Assembly (NCBI GenBank): GCA_963772675.1
Contig: CAVYYF010000012.1
Location: forward strand, 1 to 64,000
Length of the DNA stretch: 64,000 bases
Reading direction: 5' to 3'
From: JAKAGZ01 sp963772675
GTDB lineage: Bacteria > Bacteroidota > Ignavibacteria > Ignavibacteriales > Ignavibacteriaceae
Shown here: piece by piece, positions 1-8,929 of the stretch
Layout of the letters: every line of letters begins with the position of its first letter
Position numbering within the stretch: the first letter of the stretch is position 1
The notes under the pieces: model-generated
Told to the model about the DNA's origin: nothing
Database searches by the model: none
The model's input: only the letters and a program-made list of their open reading frames with translations
Program-made: the position numbers and the translations under genes

Positions 1-216
1 CAGGGAATTTGTTGATATTTCTAAGAAATGAATATATATAAGCCTTGATTTGAGGGATGATCAGGTAATCTTTCCGATATTAAAGGTATTCAATCGGTCA
101 TAAATTATTGTTTTTTCGAATAACCCTCATTGCTTTTTTTAGAGTATCAAACGTAAACTTTATTTTCTGTTCATTTGTTATATTTATATGGATTAAATTT
201 TGAAAGAATTTAATTA

Positions 217-1623
217 ATGCAACTCTACAGAACATCTTTATATTTACTGCGTATCGGTTTAGATACAATCTTGTTAGCGGTTATTTGTATTTTAGCTGCT
301 TATTTTTCTGCGCCTGATTTTAATTTCCTGCGAAATGTAAATGCACAGTTCCTGGTATTGTCTTTAGCGGTTATATGGTTCTTTACTTCCAGGGCAACAG
401 GGTTATATGATGAATTCAGATCAAGAAACTTCAGCTTTGAGCTTATCCTCATAGTAAAAAATTGTTTTGTACAGGCGGTCAGCGCAATAATTATACTTTT
501 TCTGTTAAATGAAAAAACGTTTTCAAGATACTTTGTAATATTATATGGGGGCGGGTTATACGCTGTAATTAGTTTTGAGAAATTTCTTTTCAGAAGACTT
601 CTTAACCTTTTCAGAAGGCGGGGAAGAAACCTCAGGCATATGCTTATTATCGGGACAGGGAAGGTGGGTATAAATTTTTACGAATCGGTAAAACGGAACC
701 CGCATTTTGGTTACAATATATTGGGTTTTCTTGATGATGAACAGAATACAGAATTAAATGGCCAGTATCTGGGAAGAATTACTGAGCTGGATGGATACCT
801 TAAAACCTTGAAAGTTGATGACGTAATAATTGCTTTGCCGAATGATGCAACAGAAAGAATTGAAGAAGTAATGGGTATTTGTGAAAGACACACAACCAGG
901 ATTAAAATTATTCCCGATTATTTTAATTTCATATCGAGTAAATACAATCTTTCGTTATTCGGACGTTTCCCTGTTATTTCTGTTAGAGAAGACAGGATAA
1001 ATGAATTACACTGGCGCTTATTAAAACGCGGCTTCGATATATTAGCAACCGTTTTACTTTTTATTTTTGTGTTTTCCTGGCTATGGCCTTTGATTGCCAT
1101 AATAATAAAACTAACATCTCCCGGTCCGGTTTTTTATAAGCAGGAAAGATGGGGAAGAGATAACAGACACTTTATAACCTATAAATTCAGGTCAATGCGT
1201 ACCGACCAATGTGGTGAGACAGATGAAAACGGAAAGTTTCAACAGACAACAAAAGATGACCCACGCGTTACCAAAATTGGCAAAATACTAAGAAAGACAA
1301 ACCTGGATGAACTTCCTCAGTTCTGGAATGTTTTGAGAGGAGGTGAAATGAGTATTGTTGGTCCTCGTCCCCATCCAACCCCGCTTAATATAGAATCAAA
1401 AGATAAAGTAAACTTATATATGCTCAGGCATCTCGTTAAGCCTGGCATAACCGGCTGGGCACAGGTAAACGGCTTTAGAGGTGAAACAGCAGACCTTAGC
1501 ATAATGCAAAAAAGAATTGATCACGACATCTGGTATATTGAAAACTGGACTTTCTGGCTGGACATTCAGATAATTGCGCTCACAGTATGGAATATGATGA
1601 AAGGAGATCCGAACGCGTACTAG
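217..1623 (+). CDS. Undecaprenyl-phosphate sugar-phosphate transferase (WcaJ/WbaP-like)
   Basis: Initiating glycosyltransferase that moves a hexose-1-phosphate from a UDP-sugar to undecaprenyl phosphate at the inner membrane, starting a polysaccharide repeat unit. The 468-aa protein has four or five hydrophobic segments in residues 1-115, a Rossmann-like middle domain (IIGTGKVG near 143) and a C-terminal bacterial sugar transferase domain from about 268. That domain shows KRGFDI, SPGPVFYKQERWG, YKFRSMR, LDELPQFWNVLRG, VGPRPHP and GITGWAQVNGFRG. Length and order match the full-length polyprenyl-phosphate hexose transferase family. It heads the surface-sugar block. The exact sugar cannot be read from sequence. 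Confidence 0.93.
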   Translation: MQLYRTSLYLLRIGLDTILLAVICILAAYFSAPDFNFLRNVNAQFLVLSLAVIWFFTSRATGLYDEFRSRNFSFELILIVKNCFVQAVSAIIILFLLNEKTFSRYFVILYGGGLYAVISFEKFLFRRLLNLFRRRGRNLRHMLIIGTGKVGINFYESVKRNPHFGYNILGFLDDEQNTELNGQYLGRITELDGYLKTLKVDDVIIALPNDATERIEEVMGICERHTTRIKIIPDYFNFISSKYNLSLFGRFPVISVREDRINELHWRLLKRGFDILATVLLFIFVFSWLWPLIAIIIKLTSPGPVFYKQERWGRDNRHFITYKFRSMRTDQCGETDENGKFQQTTKDDPRVTKIGKILRKTNLDELPQFWNVLRGGEMSIVGPRPHPTPLNIESKDKVNLYMLRHLVKPGITGWAQVNGFRGETADLSIMQKRIDHDIWYIENWTFWLDIQIIALTVWNMMKGDPNAY

Positions 1624-1845
1624 TTTAGCCTGTGCGTACAGTTAGATAGCGTTCAGCAAGTCTCTGTCATTTTTCTTGTATACTGAATTTGAATTAAAAA
1701 TTAACTGATTATATGCTAAAAGACTATATGCTGTAAGCTCCACGAATGTCTTCCCACTTTTCTCCTCAGGCTTTGTTTATGTTTTTAACAGTAAAAATAT
1801 ATTATAATAAATGTTTTATTTGGCTAAGTAGAATATAAGGACATT

Positions 1846-2862
1846 ATGATTTTAGTTAGAACACCGTTCAGGCTTCCCCTGGGAGGCGGTGGTACGGATT
1901 TACCAGCTTATTATCAGAAATATGAAGGTTGTTTGCTCACGGCTGCGATTAATAAGTATATGTATATAAATATTAACAAGCCGGCTATTGTTGATAAAAT
2001 CAAAGTCAGTTATAACAAAGTAGAAATAGTTGAACCTGACGCCGTTGATTCTATACAACATGATATTGTTAGAGAAACGCTTAAATATTTTAAAATAAAT
2101 TATCCGTTAGAGATCTTTTCGCTGGCTGATCTTTCTGCCGGGACAGGGATGGGATCATCAAGTTCCTACACAGTGGGCTTATTGAAAGGGTTAAATCAGT
2201 TTACAAAACGATATATATCAGTTCAGGAATTAGCTGAAGAAGCCTGTAAGGTAGAGATTGAATTGATTGGTAAACCTATAGGAAAACAGGACCAGTATGC
2301 AGCAGCATTTGGCGGAATTAATCAGTTAGAAATTGATAAGCTGGGAAATGTTAACGTAACTCCGTTAAAACTTGATCAGGAAGTTATATATGAATTGGAA
2401 AACAGATTATTAATGTTTTATACCAATATAGATCGTGATGCTAATGTTATTTTAGGCGAACAAAGCAAGAAGATGGAAGAAGGAGGAAGGAAGATGGAGG
2501 ATGAGGGAAATAGAGCGCTGGAAGCAATGCATATTATAAAAGATATTGGCAAAGAAATTAAGACAACATTAATAAATGGAAATATCTGTGAATTTGGCAG
2601 ACTGATGCATAAGCACTGGCAGACTAAAAAAAGTGTCTCAATAAAAATGAGTAACACCAACATTGATGATTGGTACGAACTGGCTTTGAAAAGCGGGGCC
2701 ATTGGCGGTAAAATTATGGGAGCAGGTGGTGGAGGATTTTTGCTTTTGTGTGCTGAAAACGGCAAGAGGAAACAGCTCAGAACCGCTATGGAAAATGCAG
2801 GCTTAAGATATATGGATTTCAAGTTTGACTGGGAAGGATCTAAGGTGCTGGTGAATATCTGA
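1846..2862 (+). CDS. hddA: GHMP kinase, D-glycero-D-manno-heptose-7-phosphate kinase type
   Basis: Predicted to phosphorylate C1 of D-glycero-alpha-D-manno-heptose 7-phosphate. The 338-aa protein has the N-terminal substrate motif GGGGTDLPAYY (13-23), the GHMP ATP loop AGTGMGSSSS (98-107) and the C-terminal GGKIMGAGGGGF (287-298), an arrangement typical of HddA and related sugar kinases. AAGGACATT just before the ATG is a good ribosome site. A lysine/glutamate/glycine-rich stretch near residues 208-222 comes from a purine-rich near-repeat in the DNA and looks like a small insertion. The neighbours (phosphatase, isomerase, nucleotidyltransferase) support the heptose assignment. Fucokinase or another sugar 1-kinase is the main alternative. 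Confidence 0.85.
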   Translation: MILVRTPFRLPLGGGGTDLPAYYQKYEGCLLTAAINKYMYININKPAIVDKIKVSYNKVEIVEPDAVDSIQHDIVRETLKYFKINYPLEIFSLADLSAGTGMGSSSSYTVGLLKGLNQFTKRYISVQELAEEACKVEIELIGKPIGKQDQYAAAFGGINQLEIDKLGNVNVTPLKLDQEVIYELENRLLMFYTNIDRDANVILGEQSKKMEEGGRKMEDEGNRALEAMHIIKDIGKEIKTTLINGNICEFGRLMHKHWQTKKSVSIKMSNTNIDDWYELALKSGAIGGKIMGAGGGGFLLLCAENGKRKQLRTAMENAGLRYMDFKFDWEGSKVLVNI

Positions 2863-2866
2863 TTGG

Positions 2867-2897
2867 AAGTAACCAGTAGGGAGTAGTGAGAAATGAG
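2867..2897 (+). repeat. Left arm of imperfect inverted repeat around the four-helix-bundle gene
   Basis: This purine-rich 31-base stretch matches the reverse complement of 3279-3309 at about 22 of 31 positions by hand alignment, sharing the blocks AAGTAA, AGTA, AGTA, GAGAA and GAG in register. The GGGAG ribosome site and ATG of the enclosed gene lie inside it. Confidence 0.6.
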
Positions 2898-3273
2898 CAA
2901 AGAAAATTATAGGGGGTTTAGAGATCTAATAGTTTATGAACTTTCTTATAAGTTAGCACTTGAAATATTTGAAATTACAAAACATTATCCCAAAGAAGAA
3001 TTATATTCTCTCACAGATCAGATTAGGCGATCATCCAGGTCTATTCCAGCTAATATTTCCGAAGCCTGGAGAAAACGTAAATATGTTAAATCGTTTGTCA
3101 GTAAACTAATTGATTCTTTGGCGGAAGAATCTGAAACTGAAGTATGGTTGGATTTCTCAAAAGATTTGAATTATATAAATGTAGAAAAACATAAATATTT
3201 CATTCAAAAATATGACGAAGTTGCAAGAATGCTTTCTTCTATGATTGATAACCCGGATAAATTTTGCCATTAA
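2893..3273 (+). CDS. Four-helix-bundle protein (23S rRNA intervening-sequence protein family)
   Basis: A 126-aa protein of the S23/IVP family, which forms pentameric four-helix bundles and was first found encoded in intervening sequences of 23S rRNA. Seen here are the family features FRDLIVYELSYKLALEIFEIT, a DQIRRSSRSIPANISEAW core and a C-terminal YDEVARMLSSMID helix. GGGAG lies 7-10 bases before the ATG. It is inserted between the heptose kinase and the epimerase and has no obvious sugar role. The gene is bounded by imperfect inverted repeats (2867-2897 and 3279-3309). Molecular function of the family is unknown. Confidence 0.88.
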   Translation: MSKENYRGFRDLIVYELSYKLALEIFEITKHYPKEELYSLTDQIRRSSRSIPANISEAWRKRKYVKSFVSKLIDSLAEESETEVWLDFSKDLNYINVEKHKYFIQKYDEVARMLSSMIDNPDKFCH

Positions 3274-3278
3274 ATGGA

Positions 3279-3309
3279 CTCCGTTCTCCATACTTTTTAC
3301 TCCTTACTT
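3279..3309 (-). repeat. Right arm of imperfect inverted repeat around the four-helix-bundle gene
   Basis: Pyrimidine-rich on the + strand; its reverse complement aligns without gaps to 2867-2897 (about 22/31). It starts six bases after the stop codon of the enclosed gene. Confidence 0.6.
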
Positions 3310-3352
3310 AATTGGCTAAATCTTGTCATTGCATAAAAGTGAATAATATAAT

Positions 3353-4270
3353 ATGAAAAAAAGAGTGCTAATAACAGGTGTTGCCGGATTTGTAGGTTCC
3401 AACCTTGCTGACAGACTTTTAACTGAAGGAGATTATGAAGTAACAGGTATTGATAACCTTGCCTACGGTGTAATTGAACAGGTTCCCGAAGGTGTTAAGT
3501 TTCACAAAGAGGATATAAGGGATTCATCAATTGTTTCATTATTCGAGGGATCTGATTTTGTTTTTCATTTTGCAGCAAAAAATTGCATCAGTGATTGTCA
3601 ACTTGATCCTGTAGAAACCGCTGATATTAATGTTAAGGGTACCGTTAATGTATTTGAGGCAGCAAAAAAAGCTGGAGTTAAAAAGATAATATATGCTGAA
3701 TCTTCCGCTATATATGAAGGTAGTGATTTGCTCCCCACACCTGAGACTGAAAATAAGCCACAGAGCTTTTATTCTGTCAGCAAATTCTCTACGATGTATT
3801 TTGCCGAAGCTTATAAAAGATTTTATAACTTAAACTCCACTGCGTTAAGATATTTCTGTGTATATGGTCCACGCCAGGATTACAGGAGAACCATACCTCC
3901 GGTATTTTCTTCTTTTATAATCAAAATTTTGAGAGGTGAGCAACCGGTTATTTTTGGTACAGGAGAGAAGAGACGGGATTTTATACACGTTGATGACATA
4001 AATGATTTCCATATTAAATGTATGACTGAATTAAAAACAGATAATGATGTATTCAACCTGGGGAGCGGCGTGAATTATTCAATCAACGAAATTTATGATA
4101 CTATCGCGTCATTGCTCGATTACAAAAACAAGCCTTTATATAAACCGGATCTTCCCGGGGAAGCCTTTGCAAACCTTGCGGATATATCCAAAGCTAAATC
4201 TTTAGGATGGAGCCCAAAGTTGATTTACGAACCAGGCTTAAAGTCGTCAATTAGATTTTATAAAAAATGA
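3353..4270 (+). CDS. NAD-dependent nucleotide-sugar epimerase/dehydratase
   Basis: Extended short-chain dehydrogenase (305 aa) that would act on a nucleotide sugar in the cytoplasm. The Rossmann glycine motif GVAGFVG is at 9-15, a Ser-rich ESSAIYEG segment near 116-123 and the catalytic YxxxK pair at Tyr140/Lys144 (YSVSK), followed by LRYFCVYGPRQ and RRDFIHVDDI. These are hallmarks of the GalE/RmlB superfamily, with most resemblance to 4-epimerases. Its place next to a heptose nucleotidyltransferase suggests it modifies a GDP-heptose or a UDP-sugar for the same glycan. The substrate cannot be fixed from sequence. Confidence 0.88.
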   Translation: MKKRVLITGVAGFVGSNLADRLLTEGDYEVTGIDNLAYGVIEQVPEGVKFHKEDIRDSSIVSLFEGSDFVFHFAAKNCISDCQLDPVETADINVKGTVNVFEAAKKAGVKKIIYAESSAIYEGSDLLPTPETENKPQSFYSVSKFSTMYFAEAYKRFYNLNSTALRYFCVYGPRQDYRRTIPPVFSSFIIKILRGEQPVIFGTGEKRRDFIHVDDINDFHIKCMTELKTDNDVFNLGSGVNYSINEIYDTIASLLDYKNKPLYKPDLPGEAFANLADISKAKSLGWSPKLIYEPGLKSSIRFYKK

Positions 4271-4288
4271 AATGAAGAAAGGAAATAT

Positions 4289-5009
4289 TTGAAAGCTGTG
4301 ATACTTGCCGCCGGAAAAGGGGAGAGACTGAAAAATATTGCAGGGGAAATTCCCAAGCCAATGATATATTTCAAGGGTAAACCTCTTTTACAGCATAATA
4401 TCGAATTATGCAAAAAGTTTGGAATTAAGGATATTTACATTAATACTCATCATCTTGCTGATAAGATTTCGGAATATTTTGGAGACGGCACCGATTTTGG
4501 AGTCAATATTAAATATTCGAATGAACCTGAGTTATTAGGCACGGCGGGTGCTGTTAAAAATATATCAAAAATGTATTGGGATGTTCCTTTCGAAGAGCCT
4601 TTTTTTGTTATTTACGGTGATAATTATTCTCGTTATAATTTAGGCCTGCTAATAGAAAAATATAATTCAAAAGAGCAAGCAAATGTAATAGCATTTCATT
4701 ACAGGGAAGATGTATCAGAAAGCGGCGTGGCAGAGTTTAATAGTGATGATGGTATTAGTAAAATTTATTGAAAAGCCAAAACCGGGTGTTACAGATAGCC
4801 ATTGGGTAAACGCCGGCATATATCTTTTAAGACCGGATATTATTGATTTTATTCCTGACGGGTTTTCTGATTTCGGAAAGGATATATTTCCACGGTTATT
4901 AGAAAAGAAAATACCATTATATGGAGTCAGAGATGAAACTGCTGTTTTTGCATTTGATACTCCCGAAATGTATTCCAGGTTTATAAATTCAAATGAAATT
5001 AAAAAATAA
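4289..5009 (+). pseudogene. hddC: Sugar-1-phosphate nucleotidyltransferase (HddC-like), split by a +1 frameshift
   Basis: Predicted to make a GDP-sugar (GDP-heptose) from heptose 1-phosphate. Starts at TTG 4289 behind AGAAAGGA. The first frame (to 4771) carries the signature MKAVILAAGKGERLK, the IPKPM lysine and YGDNYSRYN. It then stops early; the other frame continues with KFIEKPKPG, WVNAGIYLL and DFGKDIFPRL to the stop at 5009. Removing one A from the AAAA run at 4760-4763 joins them into about 239 residues, the normal length for the family. The rest is intact, so this is either a very recent mutation or a sequencing error. The 3' end overlaps the next gene by 17 bases. Confidence 0.82.
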
Positions 5010-5838
5010 GAATATAATTATAACCGGTGCGGGTCGGGGAATTGGCAGGGAAACTGCTATACGACTATCTGAATTGGGTGCTACTATTATACTTTTATCC
5101 CGAACAGAAAAAGAGCTTAAAGAGACGCTGGCCATTGTAAAGAAAAACAGTCCGAATTCTTTGTATAATATTCTTGATATAACCGATGACTTAGCTGTTA
5201 AAAATACTATTAATAGGGTAATAGAAAAATTCAAACAGATACACGTGCTTATAAATAATGCGGGAATTCAGTTCCCAATCGGGCCGTTTCTTAAAAATGA
5301 TCTGAAAGAATGGAAGAGAAATATTGAAGTCAATTTGTTAGGTACTGTTAATTGCACACACGCAGTACTCAGTAATATGATTAAATTCGGTCATGGTAAG
5401 ATAATTAATATGTCAGGCGGCGGCGCAACATCACCCAGATCAAATTTTTCTGCATATGGTGTTGCTAAAACCGGTATCGTAAGATTTACCGAAACTCTTG
5501 CGGAAGAGCTAAGAGACAAGAATATTTACGTTAATTGTGTAGCTCCAGGCGCGATAAATACAAAAATGCTTGATGAGGTTATCCAAGCTGGAGAATCAGC
5601 GGGTAGTGAATTTAATGATGCTATTGAAAGGCAGGAGAAAGGCGGAACGGATATAAAAGTTCCAACAGGATTAATCTCTTTTTTAGTATCTGAAGAATCA
5701 GATGGTATCACTGGGAAAATAATTAGTGCCCCCTGGGATAAGTGGCAGGATGCTGATTTTCAAAATGAGCTTCGCGTTGACAAAGATATTGCCACTCTAA
5801 GAAGAATTGATAATAAATATTTTTATAAGAAGAAATGA
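4993..5838 (+). CDS. Short-chain dehydrogenase/reductase
   Basis: NAD(P)-dependent oxidoreductase of the classical SDR family, 281 aa. The cofactor motif TGAGRGIG is at 11-18, NNAG at 88-91, catalytic Ser141 and YxxxK at Tyr155/Lys159 (YGVAK), then NCVAPGAINTKM. Family knowledge supports reduction or oxidation of a hydroxyl/keto group; in this setting a keto-sugar intermediate is likely. The start overlaps the upstream nucleotidyltransferase and the stop overlaps the next ATG by four bases, so the genes are translationally coupled. The substrate is unknown. Confidence 0.88.
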   Translation: MKLKNKNIIITGAGRGIGRETAIRLSELGATIILLSRTEKELKETLAIVKKNSPNSLYNILDITDDLAVKNTINRVIEKFKQIHVLINNAGIQFPIGPFLKNDLKEWKRNIEVNLLGTVNCTHAVLSNMIKFGHGKIINMSGGGATSPRSNFSAYGVAKTGIVRFTETLAEELRDKNIYVNCVAPGAINTKMLDEVIQAGESAGSEFNDAIERQEKGGTDIKVPTGLISFLVSEESDGITGKIISAPWDKWQDADFQNELRVDKDIATLRRIDNKYFYKKK

Positions 5839-6866
5839 ATGTTATAATAATTGGCTGCGGGTTGATTGGACGAAAAAGAGCGATTGCTTTATCTGCTTCG
5901 GATAAATTAGTTGCTTGCTGTGATACTAATAATGAAATAGCAGTTAAATTCGGCAAAGACTTTTCGTGTAACTTTTATACTGATTACAAAAAGGTATTAA
6001 GCGAGAATAAATCCGATGTAGTTATAGTTGCAGTAGTAAATAAATTTGCAAAGGATATTATCATTGATTCCTTAAAGGCAGGTAATCACGTGGTTGCCGA
6101 AAAACCTCTGGGGAGAAACTTTGAAGAAGCAAAAGAAATTTTAAGAATTTTAGATAATGTAAATTCTGGCAAACCAAATCTGCAAAATTCAGGTCTCCAG
6201 ATTTTGAAGACAGGGTTTAATCATCGCTTTCATCCTGGTATCTGGAAAGCCAAAGAATTAGTTGACTCTGGAAAAATTGGAAATGTGTTTAATATAAGAG
6301 CAAGGTATGGGCACGGTGGCAGACCTGGAATGGAAAATGAGTGGAGAGCTTCAAAAGATCTTTGTGGTGGCGGTGAGCTTCTTGACCAGGGAGTTCATAT
6401 AATAGATCTTATCAGATGGTTTGGTGGCGATATTGCCGAAGTTTATGGCAAAGTGGAAACAAAGTTTTGGCAAATGGAAGTTGAGGATAATGCTTTTGCA
6501 ATATTAAAGACCAAAGATAATGTTACCGCCACTTTTCAGGTAAGCTGGACAAACTGGAAAAATATTTTTTCATTTGAAATATTCGGGACTGATGGATATT
6601 TAAGAATAGAGGGATTAGGCGGCAGTTACGGTCCGGAGACACTGGAAATTGGATTAAGAAAAAAAGAAGGCGGAAAACCTGATATTGAACTGATTGAGTT
6701 TCCTCAAGAAGATATTAGCTGGAAGGAAGAATGGGATGAGTTTAAGTCTGCTGTAAATGAAAAAAGACAGGTTATTGGGAGTGGCCTGGATGGTTTTAAA
6801 GCCAATGAAGTTATTGATGCTATTTATAGTTCGAATGATAAGAAAAAGGTAATCAATCTTGATTAA
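5835..6866 (+). CDS. Gfo/Idh/MocA-family sugar oxidoreductase
   Basis: NAD(P)-dependent sugar dehydrogenase-type enzyme, 343 aa. It has the N-terminal GCGLIG nucleotide motif (7-12), the EKPLGRNFEEA segment that contains the conserved Lys of the EKP motif, and a C-terminal Gfo/Idh domain with GGGELLDQGVHIIDL holding the catalytic-region His. ATGA overlap with the SDR stop shows tight coupling; the HAD phosphatase start lies inside its 3' end. It probably works with the SDR on the same nucleotide or free sugar. Which position is oxidised cannot be told. Confidence 0.88.
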   Translation: MNVIIIGCGLIGRKRAIALSASDKLVACCDTNNEIAVKFGKDFSCNFYTDYKKVLSENKSDVVIVAVVNKFAKDIIIDSLKAGNHVVAEKPLGRNFEEAKEILRILDNVNSGKPNLQNSGLQILKTGFNHRFHPGIWKAKELVDSGKIGNVFNIRARYGHGGRPGMENEWRASKDLCGGGELLDQGVHIIDLIRWFGGDIAEVYGKVETKFWQMEVEDNAFAILKTKDNVTATFQVSWTNWKNIFSFEIFGTDGYLRIEGLGGSYGPETLEIGLRKKEGGKPDIELIEFPQEDISWKEEWDEFKSAVNEKRQVIGSGLDGFKANEVIDAIYSSNDKKKVINLD

Positions 6867-7380
6867 AAATATTTTTTTAGATAGAGATGGTATTATCAAC
6901 GACGTTGTATTACGGGATTCCAAAGTAGAATCACCCCGTACAGTTTCGGAGTTTAAAATTAGGCCAGAGTTCATCAACTTCTACAAAGAAATTGACACTG
7001 GCGGATTTAATCTTTTTGTTATTTCTAATCAACCGGATATCGCAAGAAATAAAATGGATATTAAAGAACTTGAAATGATGACAGAGCAATTAAATTCCAA
7101 TTTTAGCTTTAAGGAAATATCTTATTGTATTCACGATGACTCAGATAATTGTAACTGCAGGAAACCCAAGCCCGGTATGATAATAAATCTTTTAGATAAA
7201 TATAATTTGCAGAAAGAAGAGTCTATTTTGGTAGGTGACAGCAGCAAAGACATAAGTGCGGGCAAAAATGCGGGGATAAAAACTGTTGTACTCCAAACTG
7301 ATTATAACCGGGATAGTGATATTAATTCAGACTTCGAGGTAGGCAGCCTTACAGAAATAATAAGAATAATAAAGGAATAG
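6859..7380 (+). CDS. gmhB: HAD-IIIA phosphatase, D-glycero-D-manno-heptose 1,7-bisphosphate phosphatase type
   Basis: Would remove the 7-phosphate from heptose 1,7-bisphosphate. The 173-aa protein carries the HAD nucleophile motif FLDRDG (Asp8, Asp10), SNQPDIAR, a zinc-loop pattern CIH...CNC as in GmhB, the KPKPGMI lysine motif and the acidic GDSSKDI. The TTG start at 6859 overlaps the upstream gene by eight bases. It matches GmhB and related histidinol-phosphatase-like HAD enzymes in length. Context with HddA and a GmhA-like isomerase supports the heptose role. Confidence 0.87.
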   Translation: MIKNIFLDRDGIINDVVLRDSKVESPRTVSEFKIRPEFINFYKEIDTGGFNLFVISNQPDIARNKMDIKELEMMTEQLNSNFSFKEISYCIHDDSDNCNCRKPKPGMIINLLDKYNLQKEESILVGDSSKDISAGKNAGIKTVVLQTDYNRDSDINSDFEVGSLTEIIRIIKE

Positions 7381-7384
7381 CAAT

Positions 7385-7981
7385 ATGAGTTTTTCAAGAA
7401 GTTTTCTGAATGAGAGTGTAAAGGTAATTAATGATCTTGATGACTCAGTTGTTGAAAAAATGGCCGACATTCTGGCAGAAACAAGAGAAAATAATGGAAG
7501 AGTTTTCTTTATTGGATCCGGTGGCGGAGCTGGTCACGCCTCACATGCTGTTTGTGATTTTAGGAAGCTCTGCAATATCGAAGCTTATGCCCCATATGAT
7601 AATGTTTCAGAATTAACGGCCCGGGTTAACGATGAGGGATGGGACGTAACCATAAGTAATTGGCTTCTGACCAGCAGGTTTAATTCTAAGGATTGTGTAT
7701 TCGTATTTTCTGTTGGGGGAGGAAGTGAAGAAAAGAATATTAGTATGAATCTTGTGAATGTTGTTAGATTGGCAAAAAAAGTCAGTGCTAAAGTGGTAGG
7801 GGTGGTTGGTAAAGATGGTGGATACACGAAAAAATCCGGAGATGCAGTGTTGGTAATACCAGTTGTCAATGATGGAAGAATTACAGCACATACCGAAGGC
7901 TTCCAGGCTGTAATATGGCATTTATTGATTTCTCATCCAAAATTGCAACAAAATCCAACAAAATGGGAATCGACTAAATAA
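7385..7981 (+). CDS. gmhA: SIS-domain sugar isomerase, phosphoheptose isomerase-like
   Basis: Predicted to convert sedoheptulose 7-phosphate to D-glycero-D-manno-heptose 7-phosphate, the first step of the heptose route. The 198-aa sequence is a single SIS domain with the phosphate loop FIGSGGGAGHASH, a second Ser/Gly turn FSVGGGSEEKN, and VVGVVGKDGGYTKK. AAAGGAATAGCAAT before ATG 7385 is a clear ribosome site, four bases after the phosphatase stop. Some GmhA active-site residues could not be confirmed by eye, so a related SIS isomerase for another ketose phosphate is possible. Confidence 0.78.
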   Translation: MSFSRSFLNESVKVINDLDDSVVEKMADILAETRENNGRVFFIGSGGGAGHASHAVCDFRKLCNIEAYAPYDNVSELTARVNDEGWDVTISNWLLTSRFNSKDCVFVFSVGGGSEEKNISMNLVNVVRLAKKVSAKVVGVVGKDGGYTKKSGDAVLVIPVVNDGRITAHTEGFQAVIWHLLISHPKLQQNPTKWESTK

Positions 7982-8069
7982 ATAATTCTTGTAATAAATT
8001 TATATTTACCCTAACTTGGATTTCCCAAATTGAGTTAATTTTAATTAAAATTGGAAAAAAAGAGGCTAT

Positions 8070-8816
8070 ATGACCGGTACTATTCGAAGATTTAAAGTAA
8101 AAATATTTGCCGATGGTGCAGAGAAAAAAAGTATGCTAGAAATGTATGAAAACCCAATCATTTCAGGTTTTACAACAAACCCTACTTTAATGAAAAAAGC
8201 CGGGATAGTAAATTATAAGGATTTTGCGATTGATATTTTGTCTTACATAAAGAATAAACCGATTTCATTTGAGGTTTTTTCCGATGATTTTGAAGAGATG
8301 GAAAAACAAGCTATTGAAATTTCATCCTGGGGTGAAAATGTATATATAAAAATTCCTGTAACAAATACAAAAGGGGAATCAAGCGAGAAGTTGATCCAAA
8401 ATCTGGTGAAAGCAAAAGTAAAACTTAATGTTACTGCCATGTTGACTATTGAACAGCTTAGTAGAGTTGTTCCAATCCTGGCTGGCGGACCTTCAGCATA
8501 CGTTTCATTATTTGGCGGACGTATTGCAGACTCTGGCATTGATCCAATTCCTGTTATGAAAAAGGCAGTTGAAATATTAAAAAATTATCCAAATATAGAA
8601 TTATTGTGGGCAAGTCCGCGAGAATTGCTAAATATAGTACAAGCAGATGAGATCGGCTGTCACATTATAACAGTTACTAATGATATTCTTAAAAAGCTAC
8701 CGCTTTTGGGAAAAGATTTGACTGAATTTTCTTTGGATACTGTTAAGATGTTTTACAACGACGCTAAAGCAGCGGGATATACGATTGAATATGAAAAGAC
8801 TTCGGTAAATAAATAA
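8070..8816 (+). CDS. Transaldolase-family aldolase
   Basis: Schiff-base aldolase of the transaldolase/fructose-6-phosphate aldolase family, 248 aa. Seen: KIFADGAEK at the N terminus (the usual start of the family, so the first nine residues may be an extension), GFTTNPTLMKK, the Schiff-base lysine motif YIKIPVT (Lys94), NVTAMLT, YVSLFGGRIADSG and LLWASPRE. It lies 88 bases after the isomerase. A transaldolase next to phosphoheptose isomerase could supply sedoheptulose 7-phosphate, or make an unusual ketose for the glycan. Both are inference. Confidence 0.85.
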   Translation: MTGTIRRFKVKIFADGAEKKSMLEMYENPIISGFTTNPTLMKKAGIVNYKDFAIDILSYIKNKPISFEVFSDDFEEMEKQAIEISSWGENVYIKIPVTNTKGESSEKLIQNLVKAKVKLNVTAMLTIEQLSRVVPILAGGPSAYVSLFGGRIADSGIDPIPVMKKAVEILKNYPNIELLWASPRELLNIVQADEIGCHIITVTNDILKKLPLLGKDLTEFSLDTVKMFYNDAKAAGYTIEYEKTSVNK

Positions 8817-8929
8817 TATTATATCAGTTTTTATGTGATTATTTATAAGTTATTTTTTCCCAAAATACTTTTCTTACTTGTAACACTTACTTTATCCTCA
8901 CTTTAAAAATTTTATTGCAAAAAATTCAT

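Noticed and set aside
2418..2900. 160-aa open frame on the - strand
   Set aside because: Antisense shadow of the heptose kinase; no family features and the opposite frame has all GHMP motifs.
4710..5009. Separate 99-aa gene after the nucleotidyltransferase
   Set aside because: Its first residues are an out-of-frame reading of the upstream gene; from KFIEKPKPG it is simply the second half of the frameshifted nucleotidyltransferase.
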